Of a DNA stretch of 64,000 bases, positions 44,145 to 53,968 are shown piece by piece. The stretch is taken from positions 62,001-126,000 of the forward strand of contig NZ_JAGQDE010000004.1 in the NCBI RefSeq assembly GCF_018069755.1. Direction: 5' to 3'. This DNA is from Ideonella aquatica. GTDB taxonomy: Bacteria > Pseudomonadota > Gammaproteobacteria > Burkholderiales > Burkholderiaceae_C. Numbering within the stretch: position 1 is the first letter of the stretch; each line of letters opens with the position of its first letter. The position numbers were made by a program, and so were the translations under genes. The notes beneath the pieces are model-generated. The model did no database searches, was not told the DNA's origin, and was given only the letters and a program-made list of their open reading frames with translations.

Positions 44145-45017
44145 TCAGGGCGTGCGGTACTGCAGGTGCATCTGGTCCATGCGCGTGCTTTGCAGCGCGC
44201 TGAACTGGTTCATGCACGAGTCGTCGGTGTAGTCCATGAAGTTGGTGATCGGGTCCAGACCGGCCTTGGTGGTGCAGCTGTCGCGGCCCACCGGGCAGCC
44301 AAAGGCCGCGCTGGCCTCGGCCGGGGTGTCGTCCACGCTGTCGCCAGCCCCGGTGCAACCACCCTGGAAGGTGTGGTACAGGCCCAGCCAGTGGCCGACC
44401 TCGTGGGTGCCGGTGTCGCCCTCGTTGTAGGGTGCCGCGGTGCCGCCAGGCACGCTGGAATACAGCATCACCACGCCGTCCATCTTGGGCTGCGCGGCGT
44501 AGCTGGAGGGGAAGGTGGCCCAGCCCAGCAGGCCGCCACCCAGGTTGGCCGAGTACAGGTTCAGGGTTTCCGGGCCGCCTTTGCGCAGGGCCGCCTTGGC
44601 CTTCTTCTCCTGGCGGCTGCCGTAGCCCATGGTGTACCACTTGTTGTTGGTGGTGCGGTCCACGCCAACCAGCTGGAACTGGAACGGCGTGTTGGCGTAA
44701 GCGGCGTTCAGCACGGCGATCTGGTCGTCGATCTGCGACTGCGGGAGGTCGCCGTTGGCCAGGCCGCTGCCCTTGTTGATCACGTGGAACCACACGGGAA
44801 TGGTGACCGAGCCCGGGGCGCGGTGGGTCTGGCCACCCTTGGCCCGCTTGGCCAGCAGGAAGGTGTTCAGGCGCTGGTCGATCGCAGCACGCTCTTCCGG
44901 CTCGGGGGCGACGGTGTAGCAGCGGTGGCTCAGGTGGTCGTCGCGGGCGGCCAGGGTGGGGCCGGACAGGACGAGCAGGGCCGCGGTGGCGGCGGCAAGG
45001 CGGGTCAGGGTGCGCAT
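44145..45017 (-). CDS. secreted zinc metalloprotease, pappalysin-like (M43)
   Basis: A 290-residue secreted protease. A signal peptide ([18 protein letters not shown], cleavage after TLA) is followed by a short propeptide-like region. The metzincin site is [11 protein letters not shown] (His205, Glu206, His209, His215) and the Met-turn is [10 protein letters not shown] (Met261). Paired cysteines (221, 241, 248, 268) suggest disulfides. This pattern fits the M43 pappalysin/cytophagalysin family. GGAG precedes the ATG at 45017; the frame open upstream is non-coding. Target unknown. Divergent from rpsO. Confidence 0.92.
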   Translation of the reverse strand: MRTLTRLAAATAALLVLSGPTLAARDDHLSHRCYTVAPEPEERAAIDQRLNTFLLAKRAKGGQTHRAPGSVTIPVWFHVINKGSGLANGDLPQSQIDDQIAVLNAAYANTPFQFQLVGVDRTTNNKWYTMGYGSRQEKKAKAALRKGGPETLNLYSANLGGGLLGWATFPSSYAAQPKMDGVVMLYSSVPGGTAAPYNEGDTGTHEVGHWLGLYHTFQGGCTGAGDSVDDTPAEASAAFGCPVGRDSCTTKAGLDPITNFMDYTDDSCMNQFSALQSTRMDQMHLQYRTP

Positions 45018-45131
45018 GGGCGCTTCTCCGTGGGGGTACAGGAGTCTGGATTCTGGCCGCAGCGGCCGGGGTAAATCGATCCCCAAAGCGATGGGGTGGC
45101 ATTGGGAGTTTCCCGAACTCTTGTTTGCCCC

Positions 45132-45162
45132 TATAATCCGGCGCTTGTGCCCCACGCGGGGC
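45132..45162 (+). promoter_or_regulatory. rpsO -10 element and leader hairpin
   Basis: TATAAT (45132-45137) lies 140 nt before rpsO with only a weak -35. Just downstream GCCCC-ACGC-GGGGC (45149-45162) can form a leader stem-loop. S15 usually represses its own mRNA through leader structure, so this may be relevant; not proven. Confidence 0.5.
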
Positions 45163-45276
45163 GCAGCACCAGCACGACGCGGGTCGGTTTCACCCGCGAT
45201 CGCAAGTCGACAACGGAAACCGCGCCCCGGCCAGCCTGGTGGGGGAGGGCGGCTTCCCATTCACAAGGAAATCGCC

Positions 45277-45546
45277 ATGTCCGTGGCTGACATCAACAAG
45301 GCCGACATCGTCAAGGCCAACGCCCGCAGTGCCGCCGATACCGGCTCCCCCGAAGTCCAGGTGGCCCTGCTGACCGCTCGCATCAACGAGCTGACCCCCC
45401 ACTTCAAGCAACACGCCAAGGACCACCACGGTCGCCGCGGCCTGCTGAAGATGGTGAACTCGCGCAAGCGCCTGCTGGCCTACCTGAAGGCCAAGGACGC
45501 CGACCGCTACACCGCGCTGATCCAGAAGCTGGGCCTGCGCAAGTAA
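45277..45546 (+). CDS. rpsO: 30S ribosomal protein S15
   Basis: An 89-residue S15, the usual length. It binds 16S rRNA helices 20-22 and the central three-way junction. [36 protein letters not shown] and [13 protein letters not shown] are highly conserved. AAGGAA precedes the ATG by about 6 nt; upstream in-frame codons are leader. A strong terminator follows, then pnp, the classic rpsO-pnp order. Confidence 0.98.
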   Translation: MSVADINKADIVKANARSAADTGSPEVQVALLTARINELTPHFKQHAKDHHGRRGLLKMVNSRKRLLAYLKAKDADRYTALIQKLGLRK

Positions 45547-45565
45547 TCAAGACGCCCATGACCAG

Positions 45566-45604
45566 GAGCCTGTCTGGAATCCAAGCCAGCACAGGCTCTT
45601 TGTC
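45566..45604 (+). terminator. rpsO terminator
   Basis: GAGCCTGT-CTGG, loop AATCCAAG, CCAG-C-ACAGGCTC followed by TTTGTCTTT: twelve pairs with a one-base bulge, 19 nt after the rpsO stop. Read-through would feed pnp. Confidence 0.85.
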
Positions 45605-45651
45605 TTTCTCGCGTCTGCAGGAGACCACCCGCCACCGGGGTACTGTCGTGT

Positions 45652-45688
45652 CATTCCAGCGTTCGCGCGCGGCGCGCACGCTGGAATG
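45652..45688 (+). promoter_or_regulatory. long leader hairpin upstream of pnp
   Basis: CATTCCAGCGT and ACGCTGGAATG pair perfectly over 11 bp, and the inner GCGCG/CGCGC adds five pairs. The stem ends 78 nt before the pnp ATG. In E. coli an RNase III-cut leader stem is the basis of PNPase autocontrol; this is a plausible counterpart. Confidence 0.65.
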
Positions 45689-45766
45689 GCATACCGCCCG
45701 GCCCAGGTGAACTCCCGGAATCCGGCGCCGCCGCAACGGGCGCCTGACTGCTGCAAGGAGCAAACC

Positions 45767-48049
45767 ATGAGCATGTTCAACAAGGTCACCAAGAGCTTCC
45801 AGTGGGGCCCGCACCAGGTCCGCATGGAGACCGGCGAGATCGCCCGCCAGTCCAGCGGCGCCGTCATCGTCGACATCGAAGACACCGTGGTGCTGGCCAC
45901 CGTGGTGGCCAAGTCGGCCCCCAAGGCCGGCCAGGACTTCTTTCCGCTGACCGTCGACTACATCGAGAAGACCTACGCCGCCGGCAAGATCCCCGGCAGC
46001 TTCTTCAAGCGTGAAGGCCGCCCCAGCGAGCTGGAAACCCTGACCAGCCGCCTGATCGACCGCCCGATCCGCCCGCTGTTCCCTGAAGGCTTCTTCAACG
46101 AGGTCCAGGTCGTCGTCCACGTGCTGAGCCTGAACCCCGAGGTCCAGGCCGATATCGCCGCGATGATCGCCACCTCGGCCGCGCTGTCCATTTCCGGCAT
46201 CCCGTTCAACGGCCCGATCGGCGCCGCCCGCGTGGGCTATGTCAACGGCGAGTACGTGCTGAACCCGGGCAAGACCCAGCTGGCCGACTCCAAGATGGAC
46301 CTGGTCGTTGCCGGCACCGAAGCGGCCGTGCTGATGGTCGAGTCCGAGGCTGACCAGCTGAGCGAAGAGGTCATGCTGGGCGCCGTGGTCTATGGCCACG
46401 AGCAAAGCCAGATCGCCATCAACGCCATCCATGAGCTGGTGCGCGACGCCGGCAAGCCGGTCTGGGACTGGAAGGCCCCGGCCAAGGACGAGCCCTTCAT
46501 CGCCAAGGTCACCGCGCTGGCCGAAGAGCCGCTGCGCGCTGCCTACCAGATCCGCTCCAAGCAGGCCCGCACGCAGGCTTGCCGTGACGCCTACGCCAAC
46601 GTCAAGGCCGCACTGACCGCTGAGGGCCTGGCCTTCGACAGCGTCGAGGTCGATGGCCTGCTGTTCGAGATCGAGGCCAAGATCGTGCGCGGCCAGATCC
46701 TGGCTGGCGAGCCCCGCATCGACGGCCGCGACACCCGCACCGTGCGCGCCATCGAGATCCGCAACAGCGTGCTGCCGCGCGCCCACGGCTCGGCCCTGTT
46801 CACCCGGGGTGAGACCCAGGCCCTGGTGGCCGCCACGCTGGGCACCGAGCGCGACTCGCAGACCATCGACGCGCTGGCGGGCGAGTACAGCGACCGCTTC
46901 ATGCTGCACTACAACATGCCCCCGTTCGCCACCGGCGAGACCGGCCGCGTGGGCAGCCCCAAGCGCCGCGAAATCGGCCACGGCCGTCTGGCCAAGCGCG
47001 CCCTGGTGGCCTGCCTGCCGGACGTGACCGAATTCCCGTACACCATCCGCATCGTCTCGGAGATCACCGAGTCGAACGGCTCCTCGTCGATGGCTTCGGT
47101 CTGCGGCGGCTGCCTGGCGCTGATGGACGCTGGCGTGCCGATGAAGGCCCACGTGGCCGGCATCGCCATGGGTCTGATCAAGGACGGCAACAAGTTCGCC
47201 GTGCTGACCGACATCCTGGGCGATGAAGATCACCTGGGTGACATGGACTTCAAGGTGGCTGGCACCACCGGCGGCATCACCGCGCTGCAGATGGACATCA
47301 AGATCCAGGGCATCACCAAGGAGATCATGCAGGTCGCGCTGGCGCAGGCCAAGGAAGCCCGCATGCACATCCTGGGCAAGATGGTGGAGGCCATGGGCGG
47401 CGCCAAGACCGAGGTCTCGCAGTTCGCACCGCGCCTCTACACCATGAAGATCAATCCGGAGAAGATCCGCGACGTGATCGGCAAGGGTGGTGCCACCATC
47501 CGTGCGCTGACCGAGGAAACCGGCTGCACGATCGACATCGGCGAGGACGGCACTATCACGATCGCCTCGACCGACGCCGACAAGGCCGAGTTCGCCAAGA
47601 AGCGCATCACCGAGATCACCGCCGAAGCCGAAGTGGGCAAGGTCTACGAGGGCCCGGTCACCAAGATCCTGGACTTCGGTGCCCTGGTCAACATCCTGCC
47701 GGGCAAGGACGGCCTGCTGCACATCAGCCAGATCGCCCACCAGCGCGTCGAGCGCGTCGAGGACTTCCTCAAGGAAGGCCAGGTCGTGCAGGTCAAGGTG
47801 CTCGAGACCGACGAGAAGGGCCGCATCAAGCTGTCGATGAAGGCCCTGCTGGAGCGCCCCGAGGGCATGGAAGACGAGCCGCGTTTCGAGCGCCCGCGCC
47901 GTGACGACCGGGGTGGCCGTGATCGCGGTGACCGTGGCGATCGCGGTGACCGTGGCCCGCGCCGCGAGCGCGCCGAGCAGCGCCCGGTCGAAGCTCCGGC
48001 TGACGCCCCGGCCGAGGCGGCCGAGCAGCAGCAGCAACAGCAGCAGTAA
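45767..48049 (+). CDS. pnp: polyribonucleotide nucleotidyltransferase (PNPase)
   Basis: A 760-residue phosphorolytic 3'-5' exoribonuclease of the RNA degradosome. Two RNase PH domains, a KH domain ([20 protein letters not shown]) and an S1 domain ([20 protein letters not shown]) are in order. [20 protein letters not shown] lies in the second RNase PH domain near the active site. The tail (about 700-760) is low complexity with repeated Arg-Gly-Asp units and ends in seven Gln, longer than the E. coli protein (711). AAGGAG precedes the ATG at 45767; the open frame upstream is leader. Confidence 0.98.
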   Translation: MSMFNKVTKSFQWGPHQVRMETGEIARQSSGAVIVDIEDTVVLATVVAKSAPKAGQDFFPLTVDYIEKTYAAGKIPGSFFKREGRPSELETLTSRLIDRPIRPLFPEGFFNEVQVVVHVLSLNPEVQADIAAMIATSAALSISGIPFNGPIGAARVGYVNGEYVLNPGKTQLADSKMDLVVAGTEAAVLMVESEADQLSEEVMLGAVVYGHEQSQIAINAIHELVRDAGKPVWDWKAPAKDEPFIAKVTALAEEPLRAAYQIRSKQARTQACRDAYANVKAALTAEGLAFDSVEVDGLLFEIEAKIVRGQILAGEPRIDGRDTRTVRAIEIRNSVLPRAHGSALFTRGETQALVAATLGTERDSQTIDALAGEYSDRFMLHYNMPPFATGETGRVGSPKRREIGHGRLAKRALVACLPDVTEFPYTIRIVSEITESNGSSSMASVCGGCLALMDAGVPMKAHVAGIAMGLIKDGNKFAVLTDILGDEDHLGDMDFKVAGTTGGITALQMDIKIQGITKEIMQVALAQAKEARMHILGKMVEAMGGAKTEVSQFAPRLYTMKINPEKIRDVIGKGGATIRALTEETGCTIDIGEDGTITIASTDADKAEFAKKRITEITAEAEVGKVYEGPVTKILDFGALVNILPGKDGLLHISQIAHQRVERVEDFLKEGQVVQVKVLETDEKGRIKLSMKALLERPEGMEDEPRFERPRRDDRGGRDRGDRGDRGDRGPRRERAEQRPVEAPADAPAEAAEQQQQQQQ

Positions 48050-48065
48050 GGCGGCGTCGGCGTCC

Positions 48066-49055
48066 ATGCGAGCGATTGCGATCCGCGAATTCGGCGGCCC
48101 CGAGGTGCTGGTCCCGGTCGAACGACCGGACCCGGTGCCCGGTGCCGGCGAGCTGCTGATCCGTGTCAGCGCCTCGGGCGTCAACCGTCCGGACGTGCTG
48201 CAGCGCAAGGGCGCCTATGCGCCACCGCCGGGCGCCTCGGACCTGCCCGGTCTGGAGGTGGCCGGTGTGGTGGCGGGCGGTGACGCCGGCGAGCTGGCGG
48301 CGGCTGGTCTGGCGCTGGGCGACCGCGTCTGTGCGCTGGTCGCTGGCGGCGGCTATGCCGAGCTGTGCGTGGCGCCGATCCCGCAGGTGCTGCCGGTGCC
48401 TGCCGGCCTCACCGATGTCGAGGCGGCCTGCCTGCCCGAGACCTTCTTCACCGTCTGGTCCAACGTCTTTGACCGCGGCCGCCTGCAGCCGGGCGAGACC
48501 CTGCTGGTGCAAGGCGGTGCCAGCGGCATTGGCGTCACCGCCATCCAGCTGGCCAAGGCCTTTGGCGCCAGCGTCATCGTCACCGCTGGTAGCGACGACA
48601 AGTGCGCGGCCTGCCTGCGTCTGGGCGCCGATCACGCGATCAACTACCGCAGCGCCGACTTCGCCGCCGAGGTCAAACGCCTGACTGGCGGCCGTGGTGC
48701 TGATGTCGTGCTCGACATGGTGGCGGGCGACTACGTGGCGCGTGAAGTGAGCTGCCTGGCCGACGACGGCCGCATCGTGATCATCGCGGTGCAGGGCGGC
48801 GTGAAGAGCGAGTTCAATGCGGGCGAGGTGCTGCGCCGCCGCCTGCTGATCACTGGCTCGACACTGCGTCCGCGCCCGGTGGCCTTCAAGGGGGCGATCG
48901 CCGCGGCCCTGCGCGAGCGCGTCTGGCCGCTGCTGGCCTCGGGCCAGGTGCGTCCGGTGATCGAGCGCATCTTCGCTGCCGACAAGGCCGCCCTGGCCCA
49001 TGCGCTGATGGAATCCAGCCAGCACATCGGCAAGATCGCGCTGCGCTGGGCCTGA
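48066..49055 (+). CDS. NAD(P)H quinone oxidoreductase, PIG3-like zinc-independent MDR family
   Basis: A 329-residue medium-chain reductase. The N-terminal GroES-like part starts AIAIREFGGPEVLVPVERPD and has SASGVNRPDVLQRKGAYAPP. The Rossmann part has VQGGASGIGVTAIQLAKAFG and GGRGADVVLDMVAGDY. No zinc-binding cysteines are seen, matching quinone oxidoreductases of the TP53I3/PIG3 type, which reduce quinones with NADPH. Starts 16 nt after the pnp stop; no strong ribosome site. Common neighbour of pnp and tpiA in Burkholderiales. Confidence 0.92.
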   Translation: MRAIAIREFGGPEVLVPVERPDPVPGAGELLIRVSASGVNRPDVLQRKGAYAPPPGASDLPGLEVAGVVAGGDAGELAAAGLALGDRVCALVAGGGYAELCVAPIPQVLPVPAGLTDVEAACLPETFFTVWSNVFDRGRLQPGETLLVQGGASGIGVTAIQLAKAFGASVIVTAGSDDKCAACLRLGADHAINYRSADFAAEVKRLTGGRGADVVLDMVAGDYVAREVSCLADDGRIVIIAVQGGVKSEFNAGEVLRRRLLITGSTLRPRPVAFKGAIAAALRERVWPLLASGQVRPVIERIFAADKAALAHALMESSQHIGKIALRWA

Positions 49056-49093
49056 CCTGACCCATGATTTTTAGACTCGAAGGAAGCAAGACC

Positions 49094-49834
49094 ATGCGAC
49101 GCAAGCTCGTGGCCGGCAACTGGAAGATGCACGGCAACCACAAGGCCAACGCCGAGTTGCTGGACGGCATCCACAGTGCCCGCCCCTTCGGCTGCGATGT
49201 GGCTGTGTGCGTGCCGTTCCCCTACCTGTCCGAGGTGGCGGTGGCGCTGGCGGGCAGCGACGTGCGCTGGGGGGCGCAGGACTGCTCGATGCACGAGCAG
49301 GGCGCCTACACCGGCGAGGTGTCGGCCGGCATGCTGCACGAGTTTGGCTGCCGCTACGTCATCGTTGGCCACTCCGAGCGCCGCCAGTACCACGCCGAGA
49401 GCGACCAACTGGTCGCCGACAAGGCCAAGGCCGCGCTGGGCAAGGGCATCACGCCCATCGTCTGCGTCGGCGAGACGCTGGCCCAGCGCGAGGCCGGCGA
49501 GACCGAAGCCGTGGTCAAGCGCCAGCTGTCGGCCGTGATCCATACGCTGGGCCACTGTGCCGGCGAAATGGTCGTGGCCTACGAGCCCGTCTGGGCCATC
49601 GGCACCGGCAAGGTCGCCACGCCCGAGCAGGCGCAGACGGTGCATGCAGTGCTGCGCGCCCAGCTGCGTGCCGCCACCGCGCGTGCTGACCAGATGACGC
49701 TGCTGTATGGCGGCAGTGTCAAGCCGGACAACGCGGCGGTGCTGTTCAGCCAGCCCGACATTGACGGCGGCCTGATCGGTGGCGCCGCCTTGAAGGCCGC
49801 TGATTTCGTCGCCATCTGCCGAGCCGCGGGTTGA
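49094..49834 (+). CDS. tpiA: triosephosphate isomerase
   Basis: A 246-residue TIM barrel interconverting DHAP and glyceraldehyde-3-phosphate. Catalytic residues are Lys11 (AGNWKMHG), His93 (IVGHSERRQ) and Glu164 ([14 protein letters not shown]); [12 protein letters not shown] binds phosphate. The ATG at 49094 has GAAGGAAG upstream; an ATG at 49064 would add ten atypical residues. Precedes secG by 38 nt. Confidence 0.98.
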   Translation: MRRKLVAGNWKMHGNHKANAELLDGIHSARPFGCDVAVCVPFPYLSEVAVALAGSDVRWGAQDCSMHEQGAYTGEVSAGMLHEFGCRYVIVGHSERRQYHAESDQLVADKAKAALGKGITPIVCVGETLAQREAGETEAVVKRQLSAVIHTLGHCAGEMVVAYEPVWAIGTGKVATPEQAQTVHAVLRAQLRAATARADQMTLLYGGSVKPDNAAVLFSQPDIDGGLIGGAALKAADFVAICRAAG

Positions 49835-49872
49835 CGCGGCCGGCCTCCTGATCCTTTGCGGAGCTTCTCTAC

Positions 49873-50217
49873 ATGCAAGTCTTCATGAACCTCATCGTCG
49901 TGGTGCAGCTGCTGGCCGCGATCGCGATGATCGGCCTGGTGCTGGTGCAGCACGGCAAGGGTGCCGACATGGGCGCCTCGTTCGGCAGCGGTGCCTCGGG
50001 CAGCCTGTTCGGTGCCACCGGCAGCGCCAACTTCCTGTCGCGCTCCACCGCGGTGTGCGCCACCATCTTCTTCGCCGCCACCGTGGCGCTGGCCTTCGGG
50101 GCCAACCCGGGCGGCGCACGCAGCAGCGGCGGCAGTGTGCTGGACAGCGCTGCGCCGGCGTCGGCTGCTGTTGCCGCGTCCGCCGCGCCCACCGGCCCGG
50201 CCATCCCGAACCAGTGA
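49873..50217 (+). CDS. secG: preprotein translocase subunit SecG
   Basis: A 114-residue inner-membrane protein with two transmembrane helices (about 4-22 and 52-70). The conserved loop GLVLVQHGKGADMGASFGSG, then SGSLFGATGSANFLSR, is diagnostic of SecG, which assists SecYEG. The C-terminus is a small-residue-rich tail. Follows tpiA, as in many proteobacteria. Confidence 0.97.
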   Translation: MQVFMNLIVVVQLLAAIAMIGLVLVQHGKGADMGASFGSGASGSLFGATGSANFLSRSTAVCATIFFAATVALAFGANPGGARSSGGSVLDSAAPASAAVAASAAPTGPAIPNQ

Positions 50218-50316
50218 GCACAGCGGGGCGGACCCGCTGATGTGCAGCGCCTCGGGGGCCGCTGGGGACCGCCGAAAAGATCAGCAGGAACCCTAGGAAG
50301 TCACTTGATTTCGGGC

Positions 50317-50387
50317 TAGAATCCGAGGCTGTTCGGCCAGCCATCCTCATGCGAGCCGAGCAGCTGAAAAGCCCGCTTCGCGCGGGC
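50317..50387 (+). promoter_or_regulatory. -10-like element and hairpin between secG and tRNA-Leu
   Basis: TAGAAT (50317-50322) could be the tRNA promoter -10, though no good -35 is present. Downstream, GCCCGC-TTCGC-GCGGGC (50371-50387) is a stable hairpin preceded by AAAA and followed by CTT, resembling a terminator with a weak T tract. It may end secG transcription or be in the tRNA leader. Confidence 0.4.
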
Positions 50388-50443
50388 CTTGGGCAGCGCC
50401 GGCACGCGGCGCCAACAAGGCCGGCGCAAAGCGGGCCGGACGA

Positions 50444-50528
50444 GCCGACGTGGTGAAATTGGTAGACACGCTATCTTGAGGGGGTAGTGGCGAAAGCTGT
50501 GCGAGTTCGAGTCTCGCCGTCGGCACCA
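50444..50528 (+). tRNA. tRNA-Leu (anticodon GAG)
   Basis: An 85-nt class II tRNA. Acceptor stem GCCGACG/CGTCGGC, D stem GTG/CAC, anticodon stem CTATC/GGTAG with loop TTGAGGG (anticodon GAG, reading CUC/CUU), a long variable arm (TGGCGAAAGCTGT) and T arm GCGAG-TTCGAGT-CTCGC are all intact. CCA is encoded. Its position before nuoA is typical of Burkholderiales. Confidence 0.97.
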
Positions 50529-50600
50529 TGAACACATCGGCCAGCGCCTGCCCAGAGGCGACTGGCCGGGCGCCCTGAGCTGATCCAGGGAACGAAAGGG

Positions 50601-50650
50601 GGCGCGCTCCGTTCTGGCCAGACATGGGCCAAGGACAGCGCGCCTTTTTT
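50601..50650 (+). terminator. terminator after tRNA-Leu, just before nuoA
   Basis: GGCGCGCT (50601-50608) pairs with AGCGCGCC (50637-50644), with an inner TGGCC/GGCCA helix, followed by six T. It ends 51 nt before the nuoA ATG, so it either ends the tRNA transcript or attenuates nuo. Confidence 0.88.
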
Positions 50651-50701
50651 GTGGCCGGATCGGAGCACGGGCGTCGTCAGCCAGAACGACGAGCGCGCAC
50701 C

Positions 50702-51061
50702 ATGGACCTTCAAGGCTACCTCCCCGTCATCCTGTTCATCCTGGTGGGCATCGCGGTCGGCGTGGCGCCCCAGCTGATCGGCTTCCTGATCGGTCCCCAG
50801 CGTCCCGACGCCCAGAAGAACAGTCCCTACGAGTGCGGCTTCGAGGCCTTTGAAGACGCGCGCATGAAGTTCGATGTGCGCTACTACCTGGTCGCCATCC
50901 TCTTCATCCTCTTCGATCTGGAAATCGCCTTCTTGTTCCCCTGGGCGGTGGCGCTCAAAGACATCGGGGCGTCAGGTTTCTGGGCGATGATGATTTTCCT
51001 GGCCATTCTCGTGGTGGGCTTCGCCTACGAATGGAAGAAGGGCGCGCTGGATTGGGAGTGA
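50702..51061 (+). CDS. nuoA: NADH-quinone oxidoreductase subunit A
   Basis: A 119-residue membrane subunit of complex I with three transmembrane helices. The loop [20 protein letters not shown] carries the conserved acidic ECG region near the quinone channel, and [16 protein letters not shown] is the second-helix signature. First gene of the operon; 52 nt separate it from the upstream terminator and no obvious promoter is seen there. 48 nt before nuoB. Confidence 0.98.
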   Translation: MDLQGYLPVILFILVGIAVGVAPQLIGFLIGPQRPDAQKNSPYECGFEAFEDARMKFDVRYYLVAILFILFDLEIAFLFPWAVALKDIGASGFWAMMIFLAILVVGFAYEWKKGALDWE

Positions 51062-51109
51062 TCCCGGCCGCCAACGTTCCTCACTGCACGAGACATCTAG
51101 AGGCAAGAC

Positions 51110-51589
51110 ATGGGTATTGAAGGCGTTTTCAAGGAAGGGTTCATCACCACCTCGGTGGACTCGCTGATGAACTGGTCCAAGACCGGCTCGCTGTGGCCCA
51201 TGACCTTCGGTCTGGCCTGCTGCGCCGTCGAGATGATGCACGCCGGCGCGGCACGCTACGACATCGACCGCTTCGGCATGCTGTTTCGCCCCAGCCCGCG
51301 CCAGTCCGATTTGATGATCGTGGCCGGCACGCTGTGCAACAAGATGGCACCCGCCCTGCGCAAGGTCTACGACCAGATGGCCGAGCCGCGCTGGGTGCTG
51401 AGCATGGGCTCGTGCGCCAACGGCGGCGGCTACTACCACTACAGCTACTCGGTGGTGCGCGGCTGCGACCGCATCGTGCCGGTCGACGTCTACGTGCCGG
51501 GCTGCCCGCCCACGGCCGAGGCGCTGCTCTACGGCATCCTGCAGCTGCAGGCCAAGATCCGCCGCGAAAACACCATCGCCCGCGCCTGA
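51110..51589 (+). CDS. nuoB: NADH-quinone oxidoreductase subunit B
   Basis: A 159-residue peripheral-arm subunit carrying the terminal cluster N2, next to the quinone site. Ligands Cys37 and Cys38 ([12 protein letters not shown]), Cys102 ([11 protein letters not shown]) and Cys132 ([12 protein letters not shown]) are all present. 13 nt before nuoC. Confidence 0.98.
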   Translation: MGIEGVFKEGFITTSVDSLMNWSKTGSLWPMTFGLACCAVEMMHAGAARYDIDRFGMLFRPSPRQSDLMIVAGTLCNKMAPALRKVYDQMAEPRWVLSMGSCANGGGYYHYSYSVVRGCDRIVPVDVYVPGCPPTAEALLYGILQLQAKIRRENTIARA

Positions 51590-51602
51590 GCCGGGACCTC
51601 TC

Positions 51603-52202
51603 ATGACGCAGAAACTCGACACCCTGCAGGCCGCGCTCGAATCCGTGCTGGGCGATCGCATCGCCCACTTCAAGCGCGCCCTCGGCGAGATCACGATCAC
51701 CGTCAAGGCAGCCGACTACGCCGCGGTCTGCACCACGCTGCGCGACCACCCCGAACTGGCCTTCGAGCAACTGATCGATCTGGCCGGCCTGGACATGTCC
51801 ACCTGGAAGGAGCAGCCCTGGGACGGCCCGCGCTACCTGACCGTGCTGCACCTGCTGTCGGTGGGCAAGAACTGGCGCCTGCGCGTCAAGGTCTTTGCAC
51901 CCGATGACGAGCTGCCGGTGGTGGCCTCGGTCACGCCGATCTGGAACGCCGCCAGCTGGTTCGAGCGCGAGTCCTTCGACATGTACGGGATCATCTACGA
52001 AGGTCACCAGGACCTGCGCCGCATCCTCACCGACTACGGCTTCATCGGCCACCCGATGCGCAAGGACTTCCCGGTCAGCGGCCACGTCGAGATGCGCTAC
52101 GACGCCGAGACCAAGCGCGTGATCTACCAGCCGGTCACGATCGAGCCGCGCGAGATCACGCCGCGCGTGATCCGCGAAGACCACTACGGCGGCCTGCAGT
52201 AA
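51603..52202 (+). CDS. nuoC: NADH-quinone oxidoreductase subunit C
   Basis: A 199-residue subunit of the connecting part of the peripheral arm, cofactor-free. [20 protein letters not shown] and [20 protein letters not shown] are the family signature. It is separate from nuoD, not fused as in E. coli. ATG follows TCTC without a strong ribosome site, 13 nt after nuoB. Confidence 0.97.
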   Translation: MTQKLDTLQAALESVLGDRIAHFKRALGEITITVKAADYAAVCTTLRDHPELAFEQLIDLAGLDMSTWKEQPWDGPRYLTVLHLLSVGKNWRLRVKVFAPDDELPVVASVTPIWNAASWFERESFDMYGIIYEGHQDLRRILTDYGFIGHPMRKDFPVSGHVEMRYDAETKRVIYQPVTIEPREITPRVIREDHYGGLQ

Positions 52203-52218
52203 GCCCGGGACGAACGCC

Positions 52219-53472
52219 ATGGCAGAAATCAAGAACTACACCCTCAACTTCGGCCCGCAGCACCCGGCCGCGCACGGCGTGCTGCGCCTCGTGCTTGAGC
52301 TCGATGGCGAGGTCATCCAGCGCGCCGACCCGCACATCGGCCTGCTGCACCGCGGCACCGAGAAGCTCGCCGAGCAGAAGACCTTCATCCAGTCGCTGCC
52401 CTACATGGACCGCCTCGACTACGTGTCGATGATGTCCAACGAGCATGCCTACTGCCTGGCCATCGAGAAGATGCTGGGCATCGAGGTGCCGCTGCGCGCG
52501 CAGTACATCCGTGTGATGTTCGCTGAGATCACCCGGCTGCTGAACCACCTGCTGTGGCTGGGTGCGCACGGTATCGACTGCGGGGCGATGAACATCCTCA
52601 TCTACTGCTTCCGCGAGCGTGAGGACCTGTTCGACATGTACGAGGCGGTGTCGGGTGCGCGCATGCACGCGGCCTACTTCCGCCCGGGCGGCGTCTACCG
52701 CGACCTGCCTGACAGCATGCCGCAGTACCAGGTCAGCAAGATCAAGAACCAGCGCGCCATCGACCAGCTCAACAAGAACCGTCAGGGTTCTCTGCTGGAC
52801 TTCATCGATGACTTCTGCGCCCGCTTCCCCAAGAACGTTGACGACTACGAAACCCTGCTGACCGAGAACCGCATCTGGAAGCAGCGCACCGTGGGCATCG
52901 GCGTGATGAGCCCCGAGCGCGCGCTGAATCTGGGCCTGACCGGTCCGATGCTGCGCGGCTCCGGCATTGCCTGGGACCTGCGCAAGACGCAGCCCTACGA
53001 CGTTTACGCCAACCTGGACTTCGACGTGCCAGTGGGCGTCAACGGCGATACCTACGACCGCTACTTGGTCCGCGTGGCCGAGCTGCGCCAGTCCAACCGC
53101 ATCATCCAGCAGTGCGCGGCCTGGCTGCGCGCCAACCCGGGCCCGGTCATCACCGACAACCACAAGGTGGCGCCGCCGTCACGCGTGGCGATGAAGACCA
53201 GCATGGAAGAGCTGATCCACCATTTCAAGCTCTTCTCCGAAGGTTTCCGCGTCCCCGAGGGCGAGGCCTATGCCGCGGTCGAGCACCCGAAGGGCGAGTT
53301 CGGCATCTACCTGGTCAGCGACGGTGCCAACAAGCCCTATCGCCTGAAGATCCGTCCGCCCGGTTTTGCGCACCTCGCAGCCCTGGACGAAATGGCGCGT
53401 GGCCACATGATTGCCGACGCCGTCGCGATCATTGGCACCATGGACATCGTGTTTGGTGAGATCGATCGATGA
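52219..53472 (+). CDS. nuoD: NADH-quinone oxidoreductase subunit D
   Basis: A 417-residue 49-kDa-type subunit forming most of the quinone-binding cavity. [20 protein letters not shown] and [15 protein letters not shown] include the quinone-contact His/Gly region; [11 protein letters not shown] and [20 protein letters not shown] are also conserved. Related to the large subunit of [NiFe] hydrogenases but without the metal cysteines. Overlaps nuoE by 4 nt. Confidence 0.98.
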   Translation: MAEIKNYTLNFGPQHPAAHGVLRLVLELDGEVIQRADPHIGLLHRGTEKLAEQKTFIQSLPYMDRLDYVSMMSNEHAYCLAIEKMLGIEVPLRAQYIRVMFAEITRLLNHLLWLGAHGIDCGAMNILIYCFREREDLFDMYEAVSGARMHAAYFRPGGVYRDLPDSMPQYQVSKIKNQRAIDQLNKNRQGSLLDFIDDFCARFPKNVDDYETLLTENRIWKQRTVGIGVMSPERALNLGLTGPMLRGSGIAWDLRKTQPYDVYANLDFDVPVGVNGDTYDRYLVRVAELRQSNRIIQQCAAWLRANPGPVITDNHKVAPPSRVAMKTSMEELIHHFKLFSEGFRVPEGEAYAAVEHPKGEFGIYLVSDGANKPYRLKIRPPGFAHLAALDEMARGHMIADAVAIIGTMDIVFGEIDR

Positions 53473-53966
53473 GTCTGTCTGAAGCCACGAAGGCCCGCTT
53501 CGCCCGCGAGGTGGCCAAGTACCCGAAGGAGCAGGCGCAATCGGCCGTGATGGCCTGCCTGTCGATCGTGCAGCAGGAGCAGGGCTGGGTGTCGGCCGAG
53601 GCCGAGGCCGAGATCGCCGCCTACCTGGGCATGGCACCGATCGCCGTGCGCGAGGTGACCACCTTCTACAACATGTACAACCAGCAACCCACTGGCAAGT
53701 ACAAGCTCAACGTCTGCACCAACCTGCCGTGCCAGCTGCGCAACGGCCAGAACGCGCTGGAGCACCTGTGCAAGGCGCTGGGCGTGGAAGACGGCGGCAC
53801 CACCGCTGATGGCCTGTTCACCGTGGCCAAGTGTGAATGCCTGGGCGCCTGCGCCGATGCGCCGGTGATGCTGGTCAACGACCGTCAGATGCTGAGCTAC
53901 ATGAGCAACGACAAGCTCGACGACCTGGTCGCCACGATCCAGGCCGCCGAAGGGAAGGGGGCCTGA
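53469..53966 (+). CDS. nuoE: NADH-quinone oxidoreductase subunit E
   Basis: A 165-residue thioredoxin-fold subunit with [2Fe-2S] cluster N1a, ligands Cys83 and Cys88 (VCTNLPCQL), Cys124 and Cys128 ([12 protein letters not shown]). Part of the NADH-dehydrogenase module with NuoF and NuoG. ATGA overlap with nuoD and 2 nt before nuoF. Confidence 0.97.
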   Translation: MSLSEATKARFAREVAKYPKEQAQSAVMACLSIVQQEQGWVSAEAEAEIAAYLGMAPIAVREVTTFYNMYNQQPTGKYKLNVCTNLPCQLRNGQNALEHLCKALGVEDGGTTADGLFTVAKCECLGACADAPVMLVNDRQMLSYMSNDKLDDLVATIQAAEGKGA

Positions 53967-53968
53967 GC

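Noticed and set aside
45652-45688. REP/BIME-like dispersed repeat before pnp
   Set aside because: Only one copy is present in the window; a leader stem of pnp is the simpler reading, though a genome count would decide.
47929-47960. Tandem 9-nt DNA repeat as a mobile or regulatory element
   Set aside because: It is in frame inside pnp and is explained by the Arg-Gly-Asp tail.
45404-48208. A very long open frame on the strand opposite pnp (over 900 codons), and similar ones opposite uvrB, nuoG, nuoL, the rlhA-like gene and hscA
   Set aside because: They mirror the codon structure of strongly conserved genes in GC-rich DNA, have His/Gly/Arg-rich nonsense composition, no ribosome sites and no recognisable domain.
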